Origin: G963675935 sp963719005
Lineage (GTDB): Bacteria; Planctomycetota; Planctomycetia; Pirellulales; Thermoguttaceae
NCBI GenBank assembly: GCA_963719005.1
Contig: CAVRAR010000015.1
Coordinates: 1-64,000, forward strand
Direction of reading: 5' to 3'
Length of the DNA: 64,000 bases
Shown here: one piece after another, positions 9,992 through 17,992 of the stretch
Layout: every line of letters begins with the position of its first letter
Numbering within the stretch: the stretch's first letter is position 1
Position numbers and translations under genes: made by a program
The notes under the pieces: generated by a model
Database searches by the model: none
What the model saw: the letters and a program-made list of their open reading frames with translations, nothing else
Told to the model about the DNA's origin: nothing

Positions 9992-10450
9992 ATGTCACAG
10001 ATCGCAGACTTCGTAGCGTATAGCCCGGACGGACAAATTGCGCTTATCGCCGAGGCAAAGGGGAGAATGAACAGGTCGCGATCCTGGGCAGCAGAATTGC
10101 GCCGAAACATGCTGGCACATGGGACCGTTCCCAACAGCCGCTTCTTCCTGGTCGCGCTCCCCGATCGGCTTTACCTATGGAAAGACGCGGGCAACGCACC
10201 TGACCTCGTAGAGCCGACCTACGAAGCTGATGCCGCGCCGTTTTTTCAGCCGTACTACGCTTCTGCGAAAATCCCACCGGAGCAATTGACCGCTCAAGGT
10301 TTCGAGATGATCGTGGATTTCTGGCTTCATGAACTTGTCAGTTTAGGCGTTCCGACAGATCTGCCTGAATCGCAGAGACGCTTTCTTGAGGAATCAGGGC
10401 TGGTTGGCGCAATCAAAGGTGGAAGTCTCCAGGCCGAAGCTTCTCTATGA
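9992..10450 (+). CDS. PD-(D/E)XK-like small protein, partner of PIN protein
   Basis: The product has 152 residues. Its N-terminal half carries SPDGQIALIAEAKGR, in which Asp13 and the Glu21-x-Lys23 pair fit the core of PD-(D/E)XK nuclease-like folds as in the HsdR N-terminal domain. Next come RFFLVALPDRLYLWKD and FFQPYYASAKIPPEQL. From memory, closely similar proteins, paired with a PIN protein, are frequent in cyanobacteria; this needs a search. It is preceded by AGGAGG and overlaps the PIN gene by 4 bases (ATGA). Codon use is less GC-biased than in the neighbours, which suggests acquisition. It could be a nuclease, a DNA-binding antitoxin-like partner or a regulator. Confidence 0.6.
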   Translation: MSQIADFVAYSPDGQIALIAEAKGRMNRSRSWAAELRRNMLAHGTVPNSRFFLVALPDRLYLWKDAGNAPDLVEPTYEADAAPFFQPYYASAKIPPEQLTAQGFEMIVDFWLHELVSLGVPTDLPESQRRFLEESGLVGAIKGGSLQAEASL

Positions 10451-11067
10451 ACGTGTACGTCGAGACCAACTTCATCGACGAGCTTGCGTTCGTTCAGAAC
10501 GACTGCGGCGATTGTGATCGAATCCTGGCTTTGTGTGAAGCTGGCCGAGCGATGCTTGTGGTTCCTGCGTTCTGTCTTGCGGAGTCATTCGAGACGCTGG
10601 GGCGGTGCGCGAAAAAGCGAAGAGAGATCGCGAACGACCTAGACGAGCAGTTGGCGCAACTGAAGCGTTCCGAACCATACAAAGACGAGGTCGATGCCCT
10701 TCCGAGGATCGTGGGATTGCTCGCGCGAAGCGCCGCAGAGGACTACCGGCGCTTGACTGCGGCATTGGACCGAATATCGAGAACCGCAACGCTCATCCCG
10801 CTGGATGCGGGCATCATCTCAAGCGCAACCTCCTCCCCGGAAGCGTCCGTGCTGGAACCGCAAGACCTGATGGTTTACTTGTCGGTCACGAACCACTTGG
10901 CGGCGGCTGGCGGGACGGACAGTTGTTTCATCAGTAGAGACGAGCATTTCTTTCGTAACCCCGATCTGAGGCAGACCATAGAAGACCTGGGATGTAAGAT
11001 GTTCCAGAGCTTTGGGAACGCCCGCCAATCCTTGGAACACCGCTGTGGTTCCAACTCAAAAGCTTGA
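10447..11067 (+). CDS. PIN-domain protein (putative RNase)
   Basis: The protein has 206 residues. It starts MNVYVETNFIDELAF, the PIN beta-1 motif with Glu6 in place of the usual Asp. Further acidic positions fit the PIN active site: Glu46 in CLAESFETL, Asp140 in LEPQDLMVYLSV and Asp165 in CFISRDEHFF. PIN proteins are Mg-dependent endoribonucleases and often VapC-type toxins, but this one is longer than VapC (about 130-140) because of a helical insertion at residues 55-110. It overlaps the ExK-motif gene by ATGA, so the two form a tight pair. Its partner is not a usual VapB antitoxin. Confidence 0.7.
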   Translation: MNVYVETNFIDELAFVQNDCGDCDRILALCEAGRAMLVVPAFCLAESFETLGRCAKKRREIANDLDEQLAQLKRSEPYKDEVDALPRIVGLLARSAAEDYRRLTAALDRISRTATLIPLDAGIISSATSSPEASVLEPQDLMVYLSVTNHLAAAGGTDSCFISRDEHFFRNPDLRQTIEDLGCKMFQSFGNARQSLEHRCGSNSKA

Positions 11068-11106
11068 TCCATGCATGGGCGCCGACGGCGTCCCGATCGT
11101 CCGCTC

Positions 11107-11403
11107 ATGGTTCACCTCGACGCACATCCCGACGGCACGATTCTTCCCGTGCGTGCCCATCCCGGCGCGCGGCGCAACGAAATCCGCGGCGTGCAAGACG
11201 GCATGTTGAGAGTTTCCGTGACGCAAGCCCCGGAAAAGGGCAAAGCCAACAAGGCCGTCGTCGAACTGCTGAGTAAGAAGCTCGGCCTGAAAAAATCGCA
11301 AATCGAGCTTCTCTCCGGCGAAACCTCGCACCAGAAACGTTTTCTCGTGCGAAAAATCAAGCCCGACGAACTGGCCGAACGAATTCGCGGGCTGCCAATG
11401 TGA
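11107..11403 (+). CDS. DUF167 (YggU) family protein
   Basis: The product of about 98 residues matches the DUF167/YggU fold: PVRAHPGARRNEIRGVQDG, VTQAPEKGKANKAVVELLSKKLGL and IELLSGETSHQKRFLV. Members are small, widespread and of unknown function. An ATG at 11071 in the same frame would add 12 basic residues; 11107 gives the usual family length. The gene is followed directly by an ISL3 transposase remnant, so its downstream context has been rearranged. Confidence 0.85.
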   Translation: MVHLDAHPDGTILPVRAHPGARRNEIRGVQDGMLRVSVTQAPEKGKANKAVVELLSKKLGLKKSQIELLSGETSHQKRFLVRKIKPDELAERIRGLPM

Positions 11404-11407
11404 CGCG

Positions 11408-11617
11408 ATCCGAACCGCCCATGCCCGGCCATGATCGCCCGAACGCTCCGATTCCACGCCCACGGTCTGTTGGCCTACTACGACTACGCCATCTCGACCG
11501 GTCCCCTGGAAGGCGCCAACAACAAGATCAAGACCATGAAACGCCAAGCCCACGGCGTTCGTGATCACCGGTTCTTCATCCTGAAAATCTATGCAATCCA
11601 TGAATCCAGGTGCGCTT
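11408..11617 (+). pseudogene. ISL3-type transposase C-terminal remnant
   Basis: Only the last 70 or so residues survive, including ARTLRFHAHGLLAYYDYAIS, STGPLEGANNKIKTMKRQAH and FILKIYAIHESRCAL, which are typical of the C terminus of ISL3-family DDE transposases. The 5' part is missing and joins the end of the DUF167 gene. The IS630 copy at 11618-12652 is inserted three codons before the stop. Removing it with one TA joins GCTTTA to GTCGGATGA and restores the family ending ALVG plus stop at 12660. Confidence 0.8.
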
Positions 11618-12652
11618 TAGAGCGGTTTCATTTTAGGTGTAGCGGTATCCGCAGTGTTGAAAATAGTTTTGGCACTCGGATTCCGTGAATTGGTCGAGGA
11701 TGCTGCCGCAGAGTTTCCATAGCTTATCGACGGTCCGTTCGGCTCCGTCACGGAGCAACTTTTTGAACTTGGAAAACGCCAACTCGATGGGGTTCAGGTC
11801 CGGCGAGTACGGGGGCAGGTAGCGCAGCTCGGCACCGGCCGCTTCGATGGCTTTGCGAACTCCAGCCACCTTGTGGCTGGAGAGATTGTCCATCACCACG
11901 ATGTCGCCAGGTTTCAAGGCCGGTGCCAGATGTTGCTCGACCCAGGCGCGGAACAGTTCGCCGTTGATGCCGCCTTCCACGGTAAGCGGAGCGATGAATC
12001 CCTCGGCCCGCAATGCGCCCAAAAAAGTCGTCGTCTGCCAACGTCCGCAAGGAGTTTTTTCCAGCAAACGCGTGCCGAGTTCCGAGCGGCCGTAGGTGCG
12101 GGTCATGTTGGATTTAGCCCACGTTTCATCGATGAAAACGACTTTGGCGGGATCGATCGACTCCTGCGAAGCGCCATGCCGCGCGCTGCTCAACCACATC
12201 GGGGCGATCCTGTTCGCTGGCAATCAGCGTCTTTTTTTTCGCGACTGCTTGAGCGCTTGGCATGCGGCGCAAAGCGTTCCCAGGCAAACCTCTTCGCCGC
12301 GCTCCCGCTTCAAATCGGCTTGCAGTTCGCGCAGATAGATGTCGGGCCGAGCCGCGATCTTGGCGACGAGCCAGTCTGCCCAAGCATGCCACGCGGGCTG
12401 ACGCGGAGCCGCCTTCTTTGGCGCCACTTGGCCGGTCTCGCGACGTTGTTGCTGGATGCGCCGCACCCAAGATTCTGAAACTTTGAAACGCAGCGCCATC
12501 ATGCGCCGCTCTTCGTTCGTATCGCACGCGGCGAGCACTTCGCCGCGAAACTCCGCATCGTACGGTTTCATCAGGGTCACCTCCTTGAGTGAGATGAACC
12601 CAATTTACCGAGTTCGCCCAGAATGCGCTAGACCTACCGTGGAACTGCTCTA
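11618..12652 (-). mobile_element. IS630-family insertion sequence, copy 2
   Basis: The element is flanked by TA on both sides (11618-11619 and 12651-12652). It has the same terminal inverted repeats as copy 1 and differs from it at only a handful of bases plus two indels. The insertion point lies where the ISL3 remnant on the plus strand and the MFS transporter gene on the minus strand overlap at their 3' ends. The shared TA became the end of the MFS stop codon, which changed from TAA to TAG, so that gene was not damaged. Confidence 0.92.
11633..12580 (-). pseudogene. IS630-family transposase, orfA intact and orfB frameshifted (copy 2)
   Basis: orfA (12580 down to 12224) keeps the complete HTH region, including WADWLVAKIAARPDIYLREL, and ends at an A8 run (T8 at 12232-12239). 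Moving to the -1 frame there gives KKKTLIASEQDRPDV, the usual IS630 continuation. Two bases present in copy 1 are missing near 12173, so the catalytic part (VFIDETW, VVMDNLSSHK, SPDLNPIELAF) is out of phase with the upstream segment. The catalytic ORF then runs from 12223 to 11633 in another frame. This copy is probably unable to make a full transposase. Confidence 0.85.
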
Positions 12653-14098
12653 GTCGGATGAACCAAAATCCTCATCGACACAGCCGTTCCGAAACGGCGT
12701 CCCGTGGAGCCCTGTCGAGTGGCGACGATTCAGCCAGGACTCGCCGATCTCTTCGAGGGTCTTGTCCTTTGTCTCAGGGAGCATGCGCCACACGAACAGC
12801 GCGCACGACAGGCAAATGCACAGGAAGACCAGGAACGTACCGCCGGGATGTCCGTACTGCGTCTTGCACCAGTCCATCATGGATGAAAACGTTTGCACGG
12901 CGGCGTACGCCGACAGGAACATCAGTACGGTGGCCAGCGACATGGCTTTGCCGCGAACGCGGTTTGGGAAGATTTCCGAGAGGACCACCCAACTCAGAGG
13001 CGCTAGCGTCAACGTGAAGGCTGCTGAGGTGAACATCATCGCCGCAAGCGTAAGCGTGGCCGGCAAGTGGTGCGCGAAACACAGATATAGCAACAGATGC
13101 CCGACGGCCATGGCGATCGAACCGTAGATGATGATCGGCCGGCGGTTGAAGGTGCGGATGACCCAAAAGGAGACCGCCGTGCAGAGCGTGGCCCAGCAGC
13201 AGATGTAAATGTTGTTCATGATGGCGTCCGACTGCTCGGCAATGCCCGATTCAACGAACAGCGTCGGCGCGTACATGTGGATAATGGTGGCTCCGCTGAT
13301 TTGCGAGAAGACCATCAAGATGATTCCGATGATCAGCGCAACGCGAACGCCGGGCTGAAACAACTCTGCGAAATCGCCGCTCTCGTCGCCCAACTCGGCC
13401 CGTATGTCGCTCAAATCCCGTTCGGCCTGAGCCTGCCCGTTGATCTTGGCCAGCACTCGCAGGGCACGGCCATTTTGGCGCATCATGGCCAACCAGCGGG
13501 GGCTTTCGGGCACAAACAGCAGGCCAAAAAACAGCCAAAAGACGGGAACGGCCTGGCTGGCAAACATCCAGCGCCAGTGTCCGCCGTCGGAGAGCAGATA
13601 GGCCACGAGCGCCGACAAGGTGCCGCCCACCACAATCGCCAACTGGTTCACCAGAACCAGTCGTCCGCGCAATCGGGCCGGGGCGACTTCCGCGATGTAC
13701 ATCGGCGAGACGGTCGCGGCCAAGCCAATTCCCATGCCTCCCACGAACCGCCATACGATGAACTGCATCATATCGCCGGCAAGCGCGCAGCCGACGGCAG
13801 AAACGAGAAACGCAGCGGACGAGAGAATCAGCGTCTTGCTTCTTCCGAACCTGTCGGCCAACCAAATGCCCGCAAGCGGCCCGACCGGGCAGCCCAAGAT
13901 CGCGCTGCCCATTACCGCACCTTCCCAGAACGGAGTGAGCGGGAACTCTGCCTTCAGGAAGACAATTGCGCCGGAGATCAACTGTATCTCGTAACCGAAG
14001 AGGAACCCGCCTACGGCGGCCACGAGGACAATCATGTACAAGTACAACATGCTGGTCCCCTGTTCTCGACCGAAGGAACCGGCAGTCTCTTCCGCCAT
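12650..14098 (-). CDS. MFS sugar transporter (sugar porter family)
   Basis: The product has about 482 residues and 12 predicted membrane helices. It carries sugar-porter signatures: GYEIQLISGA in helix 1, LADRFGRSKTL after helix 2, SPMYIAEVAPARLRGRLV after helix 4, PESPRWL before the central loop, FNRRPIIIYG, and LPETKDKTLEEI near the end. It imports a monosaccharide, probably with H+. Its ATG overlaps the stop of the FGGY kinase gene as TGATG at 14098, so it is the last gene of the carbohydrate operon. IS630 copy 2 abuts its stop codon and leaves the protein unchanged. Confidence 0.9.
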   Translation of the reverse strand: MAEETAGSFGREQGTSMLYLYMIVLVAAVGGFLFGYEIQLISGAIVFLKAEFPLTPFWEGAVMGSAILGCPVGPLAGIWLADRFGRSKTLILSSAAFLVSAVGCALAGDMMQFIVWRFVGGMGIGLAATVSPMYIAEVAPARLRGRLVLVNQLAIVVGGTLSALVAYLLSDGGHWRWMFASQAVPVFWLFFGLLFVPESPRWLAMMRQNGRALRVLAKINGQAQAERDLSDIRAELGDESGDFAELFQPGVRVALIIGIILMVFSQISGATIIHMYAPTLFVESGIAEQSDAIMNNIYICCWATLCTAVSFWVIRTFNRRPIIIYGSIAMAVGHLLLYLCFAHHLPATLTLAAMMFTSAAFTLTLAPLSWVVLSEIFPNRVRGKAMSLATVLMFLSAYAAVQTFSSMMDWCKTQYGHPGGTFLVFLCICLSCALFVWRMLPETKDKTLEEIGESWLNRRHSTGLHGTPFRNGCVDEDFGSSD

Positions 14099-15522
14099 CA
14101 GGTTATCGTCTTGCATCGCAGCACCTGATATTGTCGATGACGTTGGACGTTAGGGCGATGCGGCGGCCTCAAGCGGACCCATTGCCGAGCAACGCTCTGC
14201 ACGTCGGGTCCGCCGAGCGCGGAATGGGCCAGCATGGCGGCGCCCAAGCTCGTAGGCTCGGGACAGCCGGTTGCGGCCGTGGTTGCCCCCGACACGTCGG
14301 CCTTGATCTGCAACCATAAATCGCTGCGGGCCGCACCGCCGGCGCAACGGATTTCGTCGGGCGGAGAGCCGTCGCACAGCACCGCCATCTGATCGCTCAT
14401 GGCATAGGCGGCCGCCTCCAGGATGCAACGCACCAGATGGCCGCGAGTATGCCGGGCCGACAGGCCGTCGAAGACTCCTTGGGGATTTGTCAATGCAACG
14501 TCCGTTCTCAACCTCAATCCTTCGGCGCCGGGCTCGATGCGCTCCGCCGCGGCGATCAGTCGATCGACGTCCGGCCGATCCGGCAACTGCTCTCGATACC
14601 ACTCGAGATAGTTGGCCGAAACCTGTCCGAACGACATTCGCCAGCACAGTCCTTCCTGAAAGGCCGGTCCCTGGAGCACCGTCGGACCGAGTTGCTCGGA
14701 AAACCGATCGGCGCATTGCACGGTTGCCAGCACCGTGCCGGTCGTCTCCGAAATCTTGCCCTGATCGACGTTGCCCACGCCGAGAGCCCCGGCATACTGA
14801 TCGAGACAGCCGACCACAAAGCGGCACGCAGGAGGCAGTCCGAAACGCTGTGCGGCGTGGGGACCGATCGGGCCCAAGTCGGTTCCTGCGCGAGCCACCG
14901 CCGGCAAGCGGCCCGCGTCAATCCCGAATCGCGCGAGCATATCGGGCCGCCATTGGCGGCGATGGATATCGAGCAGACCGGTCAGCCCTGCCACACCGGC
15001 CTCCGTCACGTGCCTGCCCGTCATAAGCAGCGTCAGGTAATCGCTGATAAGGCACAACCGGCTCGCCCGCTTCCATATTTCGGGCGATTCGTTCTGCAAC
15101 CAAAGCAGCTTCGCCGCCATGCACTGGAAGTTCAATTGCGGGATGCCGCTCATCGCGGAAAACCCCGGAACGTCGCATTTCGCAAGGACTTCTTTCTCCA
15201 ATCGCAGCGCGCGTCCGTCGGGCCAGAGAATCAGCGGCATAAGCGGGCGGTTCTCGGCATCCAGCAGCACGAAGCTGTTGGTCTGCGCGGCAAACGTGAC
15301 GGCCTCGACGTCGCTCAAGTCGTCGCCGGCGCGGCTGCCGAGTTCCGCAACACCGCGCGCAATCACGTCGCTAAAGGCGTCAGCGGGAAGTTCCACGTAG
15401 CCGGGGCTCGGAGCGACCGTCGGCGGCGCGATCCGCCGGGTGTCGCACAATCGCCCGCTGCGATCGAACAACGAGATCTTGAAATACGTCGTTCCCAGGT
15501 CGATTGAGAGTATTCTTGCCAC
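14098..15522 (-). CDS. FGGY-family carbohydrate kinase
   Basis: The product (474 residues) resembles xylulose, fuculose and rhamnulose kinases, which phosphorylate a ketose with ATP. Seen are the N-terminal phosphate motif ILSIDLGTTYFKISLFD, GYVELPADAF, TFAAQTNSFVLLD, GCLDQYAGALGVG, ISETTGTVL and the C-terminal IRCAGGAARSDLWLQIKADV followed by PEPTSLGAAMLA. The exact sugar cannot be read from sequence. The start is taken as GTG at 15522 because GGAG lies 6 bases before it; a TTG at 15552 is an alternative. It lies downstream of an isomerase gene in the same operon. Confidence 0.85.
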   Translation of the reverse strand: MARILSIDLGTTYFKISLFDRSGRLCDTRRIAPPTVAPSPGYVELPADAFSDVIARGVAELGSRAGDDLSDVEAVTFAAQTNSFVLLDAENRPLMPLILWPDGRALRLEKEVLAKCDVPGFSAMSGIPQLNFQCMAAKLLWLQNESPEIWKRASRLCLISDYLTLLMTGRHVTEAGVAGLTGLLDIHRRQWRPDMLARFGIDAGRLPAVARAGTDLGPIGPHAAQRFGLPPACRFVVGCLDQYAGALGVGNVDQGKISETTGTVLATVQCADRFSEQLGPTVLQGPAFQEGLCWRMSFGQVSANYLEWYREQLPDRPDVDRLIAAAERIEPGAEGLRLRTDVALTNPQGVFDGLSARHTRGHLVRCILEAAAYAMSDQMAVLCDGSPPDEIRCAGGAARSDLWLQIKADVSGATTAATGCPEPTSLGAAMLAHSALGGPDVQSVARQWVRLRPPHRPNVQRHRQYQVLRCKTIT

Positions 15523-15561
15523 GTCTCGCTCCACTTGCTTGTGGAAACGCAAGCGACTTGA

Positions 15562-16879
15562 CTACTGCGAGAGCAACTCCAACGTCGTTGCCGCAAGCAG
15601 TTCTCCGGATTCAGGGCTGGCGAACAGCGCATTCAGCGCTTCATACCAGCCTTGCTGCACCGCCTCTTCAGTGACCAGGTATCCTTCCAATTGGTTGTTA
15701 ACCAGGCTGATCACGTAGCAATTCGGATGCAACGCTCTTACTTCCAGGGAAAACTCCACGAAGGCTTCGCCGGGCCAGCCCGCGAAGGCCCAGGGGCCGA
15801 TGCGCATCAAGGTGACTTCGGCGGGCATTACGGATTCGATCGCTTTGCGCAGGCCGCCTGTTGCCGCCTTTTCGGCCAGCAGCAAACCGAACTTGGCGCG
15901 CAAACCAATCGCACTCCGCCGTCCGCGTCTGGCGGCGGTCAGCTCCCGGCTGCCGAAGCGACTCCAGCCGCTTGGCTGCCTGATCGAGTCGTCTCTGTGC
16001 CTGCTCGACGGCCGGAAAGGTCCGTTCCGGCAAGTTGATCGTTCTATGATCGCAGCTCAGTACAATATCATCGCTGAAAGTGAGCGAGCTGAGTGTCTTG
16101 GCGATGGAGCGCCCGAGCAGACTGCCAAGCCGCTCGGCTTCAGCAAACGTGTTCGCCCTGGTCACGTGCCGAGGGCTCTGATTGCCGCTCGGCCCCGTGT
16201 GGTAGAGCACCGGGCAGTCTCTTCCGAAAACATGCTCTTGCAAGTATTGTCGCGTCATGGCAGGGAAGTCTCCACTGAGGAGCGTCGAATCCTCGTGCAA
16301 GACCGTCGGATGCATGGAGCAGACCAGCATCGCCGCCAGGACCTTCTCACTTTGAGTTGCGCGGACAACCAGCACGGGAACTTCCAAGTCCGAGGGTCCG
16401 CCAGGGTCGTGGCGGTTGGTGCCGATGCCCGACGCGTGAACCGTCGTCAGACCGACCATCGCCGGATGGGAGTTGCGACACGCCATCACCGCCGCCTCAA
16501 CGATGCCGTCTTCGAGGCGTTGGACGTATTGCGGATCGGCCTTGGGAACGATCGGGTCGAGTTCGCTGCCAAGCGTGTCGGCGGTCAACGGTCCGGAATG
16601 TGTATGGGTGGCGGAGATTATCATATTGGCCGCGGGGATTCCCGTCTGCGCTTCGATGCGGTTTCGTGCCCGGTGAGCCATGTCGCGGCCAAGAAATACC
16701 GCGTCGTTGGCCGCCAGCAACAGCGGCGTTCGGCCGTCGGAGAGGAACAAGGCCGAACTGAGCAGGTCGTCGTGCACGCCCGTGCTGAACCGCTCGGCGA
16801 ACGGATAGCCAAAGAGGAACTGCGAGTCAGCGGGCGTAATATCGGCCACGGCGGCGCCAGCAATCAACGGCTGTGTCAT
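15562..16879 (-). CDS. Neutral/alkaline ceramidase-like protein (frameshifted)
   Basis: The N-terminal part shows ceramidase-family features: AAVADITPADSQFLFGYPFA, SATHTHSGPLTADTLG (the His-x-His zinc site) and CSMHPTVLHEDSTLLSGDFP, then YHTGPSGNQSPRH. Neutral ceramidases are zinc hydrolases, but bacterial relatives are often in sugar or glycoside clusters and have unknown substrates. No signal peptide is seen. The frame breaks at AAA (15902-15904). With one base fewer, CDW continues as LRAKFGLLLAEKA and goes on to the natural end ELLSQ at 15562. The kinase starts 40 bases further on. Confidence 0.75.
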
Positions 16880-16894
16880 GACGTCTGCTCCACC

Positions 16895-17992
16895 CTACCC
16901 ATAGATCTTTTCGAGCCTCTCCGTAACACGTCGGTAGTTCCGCTCGGCGTGTTCGGGCACATAACCGATGTGCGCGATAAGACGCATCCGCGGCGAGGCA
17001 AGTTCGTCAATGGCAAGCAAGGCCTTTTCCAGATCGCTATCGAAGCGCGCCTTCACAATCAGAGAGGAGTCTGCAACCGCCCGGCGGACTTCAGCGGGCA
17101 GGTTCAGATTCGGATCCTGGTCGCCGCGTCCATGTCCCACCGCGCAGTCAATCGCCGTGATCTTCTGAAAGTCGCGCAGCATGGACATCGTGTGAGTCCA
17201 AACGCCGCAAGAGTGGATTGTCAGTCCGCCGAACTGCTCGGCGAGTTGTCCGTCCACAGGCAGCGCGAACCGCCGATTGATCTTGGGAGAGGAGACGGCG
17301 AGATTGTCGTCGGAAATAGAAATCCCCGCTCCGCCCACGACGCTTGGCATGAGGTGTCCCGGCTGTGCCAGCAGGCCCGGCCCGATCTGCTCGATTTGTA
17401 CGCGGGAAAACTCCGCGATCAGGTCGGTGATCTTCTGGAGGAAGCCGGCGACGATCTCGGGTTCTGCATAGCAGGCCGCGAAAAACTCGGCCGCATCCAA
17501 CACCAGCGTGGCCGTATCGAACGGCGACTGTGTGTCGGTGAGCGCAATGGGGAGACTGTCGTGCGTCCGCTCGCGAAAGCAATCGATGCAATCGAGCACC
17601 ATCGACATGATCGGACTCTTGCGGTAGTCGGGGTATTCGACGCCGCGGAGTTCTTCGATCTTGTGGTATCGGTATCGCACGTGCGGCGCATTGTCTTCCC
17701 GGAAGTGGTACTGGCAGCCGAAGGCATTGGCATAGACGCCCGTGCCGATCCAAGGCTCGAGGAACGGCAAATCGTCGGTCCAATCCAATCGGAGCTTGTC
17801 GTCCACGTAGGCCATGTTGTTGCGGTAGATCTCTTCGACGCTATTGCACGGTCCAAACACTTTCAGCAAGTTCTCCAGAGGGTGCTGCACCACGAGAAAA
17901 CCGGGCCGATCCGTCACGAGGAACTCGCGCAGGCGAGGCTCGCGCCGTTCACGGCGCCGCGCATAAAGATCGAGCCGTTCTGAGAGATCCAT
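16895..17992 (-). CDS. Uroporphyrinogen decarboxylase-like (URO-D fold) protein
   Basis: The product (365 residues) has the URO-D TIM-barrel pattern: LDLYARRRERREPRLREFLV at the start, ALTDTQSPFDTATLVLDAAE, GGAGISISDDNLAVSSP and TIHSCGVWTHTMSML. In planctomycetes and related phyla many URO-D-like proteins lie in sugar loci and are unlikely to make haem. Some act as corrinoid-dependent methyltransferases, which is only an analogy here. The start coincides with the stop of the isomerase-like gene at 17992, so the two are coupled. Confidence 0.75.
   Translation of the reverse strand: MDLSERLDLYARRRERREPRLREFLVTDRPGFLVVQHPLENLLKVFGPCNSVEEIYRNNMAYVDDKLRLDWTDDLPFLEPWIGTGVYANAFGCQYHFREDNAPHVRYRYHKIEELRGVEYPDYRKSPIMSMVLDCIDCFRERTHDSLPIALTDTQSPFDTATLVLDAAEFFAACYAEPEIVAGFLQKITDLIAEFSRVQIEQIGPGLLAQPGHLMPSVVGGAGISISDDNLAVSSPKINRRFALPVDGQLAEQFGGLTIHSCGVWTHTMSMLRDFQKITAIDCAVGHGRGDQDPNLNLPAEVRRAVADSSLIVKARFDSDLEKALLAIDELASPRMRLIAHIGYVPEHAERNYRRVTERLEKIYG

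Noticed and set aside
10447..11067. Ordinary VapC toxin of a VapBC pair
   Set aside because: The protein is too long, has Glu instead of the first Asp, and the upstream gene encodes a nuclease-like protein of 152 residues instead of a small DNA-binding antitoxin.
1039..11617. Composite transposon bounded by the two IS630 copies
   Set aside because: IS630 elements do not normally move large segments as composites. The interval holds housekeeping genes such as pgk and yggS, and no outer target duplication can be seen.
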